From Carya illinoinensis (lineage: Eukaryota; Streptophyta; Magnoliopsida; Fagales; Juglandaceae): a DNA stretch of 64,000 bases. The position numbers were made by a program, and so were the translations under genes. A model generated the notes under the pieces. The model ran no database searches and was not told the origin of the DNA. It was given only the letters and a program-made list of their open reading frames with translations. The first letter of the stretch is position 1, and each line of letters starts with the position of its first letter. The DNA lies in assembly GCF_018687715.1 (NCBI RefSeq), contig NC_056765.1, forward strand, positions 3,162,001 to 3,226,000, written 5' to 3'. This document shows positions 36,526 to 46,795 of the stretch, piece by piece.

Positions 36526-37647
36526 ATGGAGAAGCACAAGTGCAAGTTATGCTCCAGAGGCTTCTCTAATGGCAGAGCTTTGGGGGGTCACATGAGGTCT
36601 CATATGTTGAATCTTCCAGTTCCTGCAAGACCAGAATTATCTCCATTACCACCACCACCACCTCCACCTGCGCCGGCGCCGGCTCCACTACCACACGACC
36701 AATTCAGTGAGACCGAGTCTGCTTCGTCACCATCATCTTCCTCTGGTGAAGAGGAAGGAGGAGGAGAAGAAAAGGGTCTCTGCTATGAGCTGAGAGAGAA
36801 CCCAAAGAGAAGCATTCGATTGGTAGATCCTGAATTTTCTTTTGCTGTGGATGCTGGGTCTGTTGTTCTTCAAGATGGAGAGAGCGAAACTGAGTCGTCC
36901 AAGAACCCGACTCGGCGACGATCCAAGCGGACTCTGAATTTAGAACAAAAGTACCATCTTCTTCATCATGATCATCAGCGAGTTCAAGAACAAGATGATG
37001 ATGCTATGAAAAAGCTCAAGTTCACGATTAACAAGGCCGAGTCATGGGCCGAGCCTGAACCAGTGAGTTCGATCTCCGACACTACTACCGAGGAAGATGT
37101 TGCCTTTTGTCTCATGATGCTCTCAAGGGACAAATGGAAGAGACAAGATCAAGACGACGAGGACGAAGACTTGGAAGATGAATCAGAGAGATCCTTGGAG
37201 GACATGACCGACGAGTCCGAGGAACAGCTCAAGATGTCCAAGACACGAACGCGAGGCAGGTACAAGTGCGAGACATGCAAGAAAAGCTTTCGTTCCTATC
37301 AAGCTCTGGGTGGACACAGAGCGAGCCACAAGAAGATGAAGCTTAATTCTGCTCCAATTTACAAGCTCAAGTTGGAGCAAAAAAATGCGGGTACTCCGTC
37401 TATGACGGAGAAAAAGATTCACGAATGCCCTGTTTGTTTGAGAGTATTTGCTTCTGGACAAGCTCTTGGCGGGCATAAGAGAACCCATGTAACTGGCTCC
37501 GCAAGGCCTCCAGCTTCTGTTAGAAGTTCAACCATGCTTGGTCAAGCTTTCATAGATCTTAATCTTCCAGCTCCAACGGATGATGACGAGTTTAGCCAAA
37601 TCGAGCTCTCTGCGGTGTCTGATGCAGAATTCGTGAACCCCCATTAG
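36526..37647 (+). CDS. ZAT4/ZAT9-like C2H2 zinc-finger repressor
   Basis: Plant Q-type zinc-finger transcription factor. Intronless, 373 residues from MEKHKCKLCSRGF. Three fingers: 4-26 (SNGRALGGHMRSH), 246-268 (YKCETCKKSF, YQALGGHRASH) and 299-321 (HECPVCLRVF, GQALGGHKRTH). A proline run follows finger 1 (42-56). The EEDVAFCLMMLSRDKW box lies at 189-204, an acidic stretch at 209-233, and an IDLNLPAP EAR repression motif at 343-350 near the C-terminus. Finger spacing and the box order match Arabidopsis ZAT4 and ZAT9. The frame is open for 57 codons upstream, but that part is leader and has no ATG in frame. It shares its architecture with the C2H2 gene 12 kb to the left on the same strand, so the two are paralogues, though quite diverged. 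Confidence 0.95.
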   Translation: MEKHKCKLCSRGFSNGRALGGHMRSHMLNLPVPARPELSPLPPPPPPPAPAPAPLPHDQFSETESASSPSSSSGEEEGGGEEKGLCYELRENPKRSIRLVDPEFSFAVDAGSVVLQDGESETESSKNPTRRRSKRTLNLEQKYHLLHHDHQRVQEQDDDAMKKLKFTINKAESWAEPEPVSSISDTTTEEDVAFCLMMLSRDKWKRQDQDDEDEDLEDESERSLEDMTDESEEQLKMSKTRTRGRYKCETCKKSFRSYQALGGHRASHKKMKLNSAPIYKLKLEQKNAGTPSMTEKKIHECPVCLRVFASGQALGGHKRTHVTGSARPPASVRSSTMLGQAFIDLNLPAPTDDDEFSQIELSAVSDAEFVNPH

Positions 37648-39719
37648 GCAACGAACTTCTTCAGCTAGCAATGAATCTTGATGCAGAAATAGGTTGATCC
37701 CAAGGTAAAAAATTTTGGTCTTTTGGCGTCCTTGGATCTAGTATTATGTCCGAGTTATTGTTATTCAAATTGGGTTGTTCGAATTTTGATAACTCTATAT
37801 CTATAGAACATTATTCTTCTTCCACGTTCGAACTGTATTTCTTTTACCGGAATTCTGTTCTGTTTTCTCTAACAACTGATTTGGAGCATCCATTAATGGA
37901 GGAAGGAACCACATATTTATTTTCCGATTTGCTTCATTTGTAAGCAATATTTACGGTCCTACTTTGCTATTTTTTTTCTTTTCTTTTTGCGTGATTATAG
38001 AATTCTGCAGAAGAAGAAATCGACGTTCTTGTTGATAGGTTCTGTTTCAGTTTCCAAGCGGTTCAGGGGAACTGTTCCACCATTAATTTTTGCTGAATAT
38101 ATTACAGAGTCATTTTCAAAAGAAGTTGATCAACCTGTACTTTTTTTATAATAGAAAAGTAACTTCCACCTCTTACCAACTGTTCCAAATATATATATAT
38201 ATATATATATATATTTTCTTTTCAGCCCAAGAAGACTGTTTCAAGCTTTTCTCATAGATCTGCAAAAACCAGCTGCAGAGATTAATGACTGTGATAAAAG
38301 CCTTGAAGGTTCATTTGATTTTCTAAATATCTGGGAAATCTGTAAAGGGTGATCTGATCATGAGAAAAAGCAGAGGCTCTAGTTTTTGCCGAGAATACAA
38401 TTTTGTTTTGTTTGGTTGTGACTTTTGAGGTATCTGGTTGAAGCAGACCTATTGAAAATATATGGAAACTCTCAGTCACGTTCATTAAAATCTGTAATAA
38501 ATGACAAAGTGACATTTTTTTTTTTTTTTGCACATTTAATTCATTTAGTGTATATTTCAGCTTATTTTTGTGACTTAACTGAAGTCAAAATTTGTATTAA
38601 TTAATTACAAAATTTCATAGAAAACAAAAATGAAAAAAAAAAAAAAAACATTTGGGTGTTCAAACGTCATAAGAACAGCCAGATCCTTTCAAGAAGTAGG
38701 GCTAGCATGATGTTCTGTTTTGACATCCATTAGAGCTACTTACCACCAAGAAACAAAGACAAAATAAAAGTGTTCAGGTAGAGTTAGCAGAAAAGGTAGT
38801 GTCATTCTGTCAATCTGAACCTCAATTTTTGGTTAAAGATGCAACCTTTTTCTTCCCATCTCCTGACACAAGAACATACCAATCTTCCTTTTTTTTTCCT
38901 TTTCTTTTTTCCTGGAAGTCGAAAAAGCTTAAGAACAGTAAGTATGAAAGTAGTGGAACTAGTTGCCCAGAAAAGAACAGGAAAAAATAACACAAGACAG
39001 TAGTGGAACTGCCACTATGAAGTTATTACTCTTAAATTTCCTCCAATTGAGGTGCAGCAGATGACCAGCAGGTTTATCTGTTGGCTGCACCAAGAAGACC
39101 GGCTCTTGTTTTTTCTTTTTTTAATGTTTTGAAAGGGCTAAACTACAGGATGGTGTTGTGGGGTCTGATCCCAAATCCTTAATTTCCAATTTTTTATTTT
39201 ATGGGAAAGTTAATCTCTTCAGGCAAGAAAGGTGAAGGTGTTTTCTGTGCACTGAGAAAATGACAATTACATGTCATGCTTCTTTGAAGGGAGTTGCTTA
39301 TTCTGTTGCCACTTGGTAGTTGGTACTCTGTTCATGACTTCAACTAGAGAAGAAAAAAAGAAAAGAGAAGAAAAGCACTCGTTATGACCTCATCTTTTGA
39401 TCCTTTTGTGCCCATGCATTACCTCCTTATTTTTTTGATAATTTTTTATTCATACAAAAATTTAATAAAAGTAAATCAATAAAATGACGTGACTTCATAT
39501 AATATATCAAATTATAAAATAGATATAACATATTAAATGAAACTATGTCATTTTAATATTTTATTTTTGTAAAATATCAGTTGCATTGGAAATTGAGATG
39601 AAGTAAATGAAACATTTTAAATGATAACAAATGAAGCCTATATCTTTTACATTTTCCACAACTGAAATGAAGTATATATTTTCTTGGATTAGATAGACTC
39701 CCTATACTTGGAAAGAAAA

Positions 39720-39890
39720 ATCTGGTTGTAACCAATTCTACATATTAATATAATCACCATTCAATATGATTGGTTGGTCAGAAAGTTATATTTTAATTAA
39801 AATAATGTCAATTTAAATTTTAAATATAAAATTAACAATATTGATATATAGATCGGTACATAAATTTACTTGTATGTAACAAAACTCTTT
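39720..39890. mobile_element. MITE family C copy
   Basis: Shares aataatgtcaatttaaattt and the outer words acatattaatat and gatatatagatcggtacata with the element at 12680-12812. More decayed. Confidence 0.5.
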
Positions 39891-40964
39891 AAAATTGGTG
39901 CAAAATGGAGTATGGATGGAGCTCATAGCTAGTTGGATATCATCTTATTCTTATTCTTTCCTCTAATCTATGTCAAACGAGCATTAATTTATCTGTATTA
40001 AGTCAACCTTATCATGCTAATATACCCTACATAATGCCAATATATATATATTCCTGTAACAGCACATCTTTTTAGAACCTAAGGCTAGCTAGTAACTATT
40101 CAGACTTTGCAAGTGGCAATGCTTTCTTATTGAGTATTACCTATTGGCCAATTTTCAAAACCATCCAGGCAAGAAAAAAGGGAAAATAAATAAATAATAC
40201 CAATTATAGTCTATATGATCAAAATCCTTTTCTTTTAAGCAAAACCATAAGTTTACAACTATTCTATAATTATATTTGAAATAAAGGGTAGTTATATATA
40301 CAAAATTATTATAAAATAATTATAAAAGAGTTGTAGGTACGTCGTTATTCTTAAATCGGCCGAAGGCATTTACAAAAAGAAAGGATCATAGCAATGGGCC
40401 AGTGGCAAGAGTAGGACAGACAACTTGGGATGGCTGGCCTTGGTGGTTGGGTATTTGAGAGTGGCTTCTCATGAGTCGGTGTGTCGGTTCATGTTGTTCC
40501 TGCATTCAAAAGATGAACAAAAAGTTAGCAACAAAATTTGGAGGGTACTGTGCATGTTGTCGTTGAAGGTAAAGGCCAGGCCAGGTGGTACACTGGCAAC
40601 AAAGGTTTAGGGAGAGTGCCCTTTCATATATGATATATGCTCACATGGGTGTCCTTAATTTGTAAGTTTGAATGAAAAGTGTGAAACCAAGCAAAACCAC
40701 ATGCACTGCCCTAAGTTTTTCAACCTTTAAGACTTTCAGAAAAGGAAAATGCTAATATGCCCATGAGTTTGTCCTGTTATTTTGCCCACTTATGTATTTA
40801 ATTTCTCTTTAATTTTTTAAAATATTAAAATATATTAAAAAATCTAAAAGAAAACAAAAATGAGATTTGTAAGCGTACTAATAAGACACGCCTAGCCATC
40901 AAAACTGTGCGGCACACTAGCACCACCTTTAAGAAAAATTCTTAAAAAGGCCTAGTGATCAATG

Positions 40965-41260
40965 TGAAATTACTACTACACCATTTGTCACAAAAGTTTA
41001 AATATCTTATAGAAAAAGTAGATTTACTTTTTTGTATTATATTCTTAACACTCTACCTTACGTGTGTGCTAGACTTTTTCTTAATTAGTGGGTACAACAT
41101 GTGAAATATTTTAATTAAATTGGATAGAGTGTAAAGTCTTACCATATTTAAACTCAGGATTTTATCTGCTCTAATACCATATAAAATCATCACTTATTTT
41201 AAAATTTTAAACTACGAGAAAGTTGTAGATTTAATTATTTATATTATACTCTTAACAATC
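40965..41260. repeat. dispersed repeat family F copy
   Basis: Begins caaaagtttaaatatcttat and contains tattcttaacactctacctt, ctctaataccatataaaatc and, near the end, aattatttatattatactct. The start phrase returns after about 225 bases. Confidence 0.45.
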
Positions 41261-41911
41261 GACGTAGAAGGGAATGATCCTTGATTTATCATCAGTTTAG
41301 CTAGCCATACAATGCAACGATCCAAATTGTTGAAAGCTTCGAGGGGAATTATAAAAAAATTAACAAAAATATTTTATAAAAATATTACAGTTAATTTTCT
41401 TAAAAAAAAAAAATTGTAAACTTCTTGAAGAGATCATATATATTAATTAAGATAGATAATTAAAGAGGTATCAAGCTAATTTGATAGATATATAGGTTTA
41501 TGAAGCACATCCAGAGTACTTGTGCAACAATAATTATAATTTAATTGGACCACAAGCTAGCTGGTCATGACTACTGCGTTACAAGTCTCAAAGCCAAACC
41601 ATTTTCCGATCCAGACAGATCGATCATAGAGATCAGAAACTGCATGCATCTAGACAAGTTAATTTTAATTAGATACAAATAATATGCAAAATCTGGGAAC
41701 AAATTAAAAACTTAATTTTTAGGTGCATGCATGCATGCATGATCATGGATCTAGATCGTCTACATATAGAAATTAAACCGATCATGAGCGAGAAACAAAT
41801 TATAGATAAAACTTCGAACAATATTAGATATATGCTCAACAAATTATGTAGAAATCCATTTTATGTGTCTGTTTCTTGCTCTTTCAATTTAAACTTTAAT
41901 TTGAAAAATTA

Positions 41912-42048
41912 ATTTACAAGAAAATGACTTTTTGCATCATCTAAATTCGTTCCAAAAAATACAAAATGAGTCGCTAATAAATAATAGAGATCGTTTTATT
42001 TTTTTGCGACGAATTTAGATGATGCCAAAAGTTATTTTTCTTGTAATG
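41912..42048. mobile_element. CACTA-like MITE
   Basis: Long inverted repeats: left ttacaagaaaatgacttttt then gcatcatctaaattcgt, and right acgaatttagatgatgccaa then ttttcttgtaatg. Read in reverse the right end starts cattacaagaaa, close to the cactacaagaaa end of plant CACTA elements. Only 137 bp, no coding sequence. No clear 3-bp target duplication. Confidence 0.65.
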
Positions 42049-42292
42049 AATGGTCCCATAATAACCACCTAGTTAATAGTACTTAAAATGATACCCATTA
42101 CCTTTATAAGAAGATATATATCTATTACCTAACATGCATGTCATGAGTTATGATGACCGCTCCACATGAACCACCAAAATCAAGAGAAATAGTAACTTGG
42201 AATAGTAAGAGGGATCATCGATACAAAACGTATAAAGATGCTCCATTTGTTTCATATTTTGCTATATTTTCTCACCAGGCAAACAATAATAC

Positions 42293-42911
42293 TAGGGGTG
42301 GCAATATATTACACGAACCGTTAACTCAACACGAACACGATATAATAATAGCGAGTTAGGGTTTAGTTTTAACGGGTTTGAATCAAAATGGATTGACCCG
42401 TTAAGACACGATTGTTTAATGGGTTGATAACGAGTCAACCCGTTTTGACCCTTTATAACTTGTTATGACACGTTAAAAAAATTAAAATTACAATTATACC
42501 CTTCTACTTAAAAGTAAAATTGTTAGAATTTTAATTTTGATATTTTTTTTATTTAGATTGTAATTTTAGACTTGTAGTTAGTTTTATAATTTTTATATAT
42601 ATTGTGATTTTAACATTTATATAAAATTATGCTAAATTTAATCAAGTTAAACGACTTAATTTCAAACTTATTCAACTCATTTACATAAACAGTTTGAAAT
42701 GCTATTTCTAAATATTCACTAATGGGTCAAAATGGGTTGACACGACCTGTTATGTTAACGGGTCGTGTTAGGGTTTGAGATTTTAACATAACAGGTCGTG
42801 TTAGGGTTTGAGATTTTAACACGATAAGCTTAATGAGTCAAGTTAGGATTGACTTATATAATATAATATACATGTTTTGACACAACTCGTTTACACGATT
42901 TGACACCCTTA
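42293..42911. mobile_element. hAT-like non-autonomous element
   Basis: A 619-bp element. Ends taggggtggcaat and, in reverse, taagggtgtcaaa. It is flanked by aataatac (42285-42292) and agtaatac (42912-42919), an 8-bp duplication with one mismatch, as expected for hAT insertion. The interior is rich in acgggtt/aacccgtt words in both orientations and has a direct repeat of ggtcgtgttagggtttgaga. No transposase coding sequence. Confidence 0.75.
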
Positions 42912-45900
42912 AGTAATACTGATGACGTGCAGTGCTTTGGTTTCAATGCTCAACTCGTGACTTAACCATAAAATGGCACCCCCACCAAATTAAGTTTGAC
43001 ATTGAAGGCAGCTGCTTATCCAAACTAGCTTTTACGTGGGCTGCGCTCTTGATCACATCTTTGTGTTTCCTTTCCTTCCTTTTTAACCTTCTTTTATCAA
43101 CAATATTTTAATGTTTATATGGTAGTGTTTTTATGCAAAACGTACGTAGGCATTGCCATTAGTTCACGCCACAAACACCATGATTCCATGACCCTTCTCC
43201 TAAGTCATACACGCTCAAGAAAAAGCCTCTCACATTACGCACCAAGCAGTGTACTTGGTCTCCCAGCTAGTGCATGTGGTCTCCAACCCATTAGAAAGAA
43301 TGAATGCTAGCTATCTTGGAAATCATTTATGATGAGTCATTTGCGACGAAAATTACTATTTATGATGAGAATAAACTCATTTTGGCAAGAAATTACTATT
43401 TTAATTTATAAAAAATAATTGACCACAAATAAATAGTACTTCTCTTGTAGCATATAAGAACTCGGAATATTTTTAAAATATTTGCTTAAGAAATTAAACA
43501 ATTTTTCCATTAATTCATCTTTTGGAGAGTAAGTATTCATTTATTTCTTTGGTCAAGAATTGTTGATCAGATCCTAATCCCGACTCTAATTCTACTTAAT
43601 TTACTTCAAATTTTTTAAAATAAAATAATATTTGGCAAGATGATACCTGAAATATTCAATGGTATGACATAATTAGAAATTATCTGTTTAATTTGCATGC
43701 ATGCAACTTGCCAAAATGCTAATTTCCAAGATTTCTATTCTCATATCAAGGATCAGACGACTATCGATCGATTGGAGTACTGTTTGGGGACAATGACATG
43801 AGGGTTTAAAGTATTTACTTGGCTGGTCGTCTATTTTGCAAATGTCCATGTGGTCATCAGCTTTGAAAATTGAAAAGCAATATCGATCCTATGGTCAGGC
43901 GATCGAGCTAGATCATTAATACTCCTCCTTATAACCTAACCATTTTATGCCCATAATTTGCCCTTAAATTGACTAAAATTCATGTCTGCCTCATCTTAAA
44001 TATTGGACCAACTTAATTAAACTAACTCCCCCAACTGCATAAGTCAAGTATTTGAAGATTAAGCATATTTTCTCTAGTTGGCGGCGGTATTAATCTTACT
44101 ATGAATTAATATTTTTTTAATAATTCTATTTGAAAACCTCTACACCTACATACACCATGCATACATCCACATGGAATAATTTTATTTGAACAATAAATTT
44201 TAATATTACAAATCAAATTATACCGTCATGTAGATGCAGATCATTTGTAGTACTGTAAAGATACATACATGTACCCCATCTAAAAGCAAGACATGATGAA
44301 CAGCATTTGTCTAATTTCTTGCGTGTGTGGGGAGTTTAGTTGATCTTTCCCCTTTTCCTAGGCAAATACATGCTCATGTACACGCACATATATAACATGC
44401 ATGCATGCACATACATTACTAGTGTAAATGGAATCGCACAAGAGATAGAAAACGCATTATATAAACGAAAATACCCACGAATCATTTTTCTAAGCAAATC
44501 AGTTGTCATGTTCATGCATGATGCATATTGTTCATATATATGCGATTACACCAAATTACATTGACTCATATTTTCCTTCCCCCAAAGCTCACGGCCGTTT
44601 TGTTCTTGTTTCTTGGCATGTGCTCATGGCTTCAAATTGATTGAATATTTGACTTGCTTTTCTGCAAATGACAACTACAAGAAATTTCCTTGAATACTAC
44701 TCATGATGACGATCCCTTGCCACGGCTAATCTTGTCATTTTTTGTAGTAGTTTTAAAAACAACGTTTTATTCGTTAAAAACTTTCATAAAAATAAACTTA
44801 TAAATTAATATGACTTAATTATATATATATGATAAGTTAGATTATAAAATTACTTTTATATGTAGCGAGATATGATGCGAGTGCATATAAGATTACACCA
44901 AAATATTTTAACTCAGACTTAAAAGTTTGGTCCTTAATTGACAAAAGTGGCTGAACATGAGCTGGTCTTTAAAACAAATCAATCTACTTTTGCTTACAGA
45001 TGTGAAATGATCTAGTCTAGTTAGGACCAGTGGTACTGAATCCTTACGTACAGCAGCATCAAAACTTGTCAATTAAGTGCCCGACCTATGAATTTTGCAG
45101 CAGTACCACATATGAAACGTCTGCCCGCGAAGTAAGTAACTTTCTTTGCAAAAGTGGCTATTTTCTTGATAATGAAAGCAACCTCAAAGCCAAGCAACGT
45201 CCATGGGTGATCTGGACCACCCGGCCCTATGAATGATCTCATTATTTCCTTCCTTTTTCTCTCATCTATTTTCATTTCTTTGGTTGCTTTGCATTGTTTT
45301 TATTATTCCGATTATATAATTGTTGAGCAGCCTGATGATGATGATCTCTACTTCTCTCTCTCTCTCTTTTTTTTTTTTTTTTATTAGAAGAAAAGAAAAA
45401 ACCTCAAGGGAGGCAATTAATGCAATAATATCGTTCTTGGGTTCTTTATATATATGGTATATATAAGAAATGGCCAGGTGGGAATCGGGATCTTCTCGTG
45501 AACTTTATAAAAGCCAAAAACACGTGCAGGGCTCTTGGTCATGACCATGTTATCTTCACGTGCATTGGGGGGGTGGGAAGGGGCACGTTAGGAAATCTAA
45601 ATGAACAACCTATACCTCGAATTTCAAGAAGTTATATCTCAGTCTCTTTATGACCTCCTCAAAGTCAGGCTATCTATCAACTTGCCCTTGATCTGAAAAG
45701 GTGGCTTGACTTGGCTTGATCTCCCTGGTTTTGTGGCTTTGCACAGCTTCAACTTGCCCCTTTCAGACCAATAGCTTCATCTGGCCGGTTAGCTAGAGGT
45801 GTCTTTACTCGGAGGTTGGGATATGGCTGGTTAACCAATTACACTGTGCGCGCCTAGTGCTTGCTACCAACAAATTAATTACATGTCAGAAGTTGTAGGT

Positions 45901-46374
45901 AGCTAGCTCATACGATGCACAACTTCATGGTCAAGATGATATAACTTTAGCCATTAAACTTTGTTGTGCCCGTGATCACTTGTTCGAGAATGTGATCAAA
46001 AGTCTTCCTTCTGTTCTGGGTCACACAGTAAATGATGTATTTACATTTACATACCAATTCATAAGCAGTAGAACCCTAGAAAATAATTACACTCAATAAT
46101 TAGTGTGAAAGAAAATAATTGTGGTTAAGAAAATCACAAACGGAAATTTGATTATTGTTTCAGTTTTTTTTTTTTTTTTTTTTTTGGGTGTAATATGTAT
46201 ATCTCTCCTAGGCCTGCAACCCGACCAATCCAAACCGGATTTGGGTACGACCCGACTCGAAAAGGATCATACACGGCAGCGGTGCCAATTGACCCGACCC
46301 AAATAAAATAGAAACGGATCGAACCCGTATGACCTGCTATTTCTCCCAAAAAATCATTCCGATCTCTCTGTTCA

Positions 46375-46377
<3 letters not shown>

Positions 46378-46456
<79 letters not shown>
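46378..46456. repeat. (CT)n microsatellite inside hAT-like element
   Basis: A perfect CT run of 79 bases, the longest in the window. It yields spurious Ser/Leu frames on one strand and Arg/Glu frames on the other. Confidence 0.9.
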
Positions 46457-46460
<4 letters not shown>

Positions 46461-46521
46461 CTCTGTTACTTGGCCATGCATGTCGCCGACCTATTATTAA
46501 CTTGGCCGTGTAGATCAACGG

Positions 46522-46795
46522 CTTGTTCCCTCTCGGCATCCTCTAGAATTTTTGTCACCGTCGCCAACCTCTCTCTCTATTACTTGGCCGTGTAGATCAA
46601 CGGCAGTTTCGCCGCACCACCCAGGTCAGCCGTGCCCCTTCCATGTCGGCCAACCGCCAGCTTGTTCCCCTCTCGGCATCCTCTAGAATTTTTGTCGCAG
46701 TCGCTGACCTCTCTCTCTGTGTCTCTGTTACTTGGCCGTGCAGATCAATGGCAGTTTCGTCACACCACCCAGGTCAGCCATGCCTCCTCTATGTT
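46522..46795. repeat. tandem duplication inside hAT-like element
   Basis: The phrase cttgttccc..tctcggcatc then ctctagaatttttgtc occurs at 46522 and 46661; ttacttggccgtg occurs at 46580 and 46728; caccacccaggtcagcc occurs once per unit. The unit is about 139 to 148 bases. The two copies differ by small indels. Confidence 0.75.

Noticed and set aside
46152..46595. Open frames with Arg-Glu or Ser-Leu repeats
   Set aside because: They arise from the 79-base CT tract inside a hAT-like element and have no other protein-like features.
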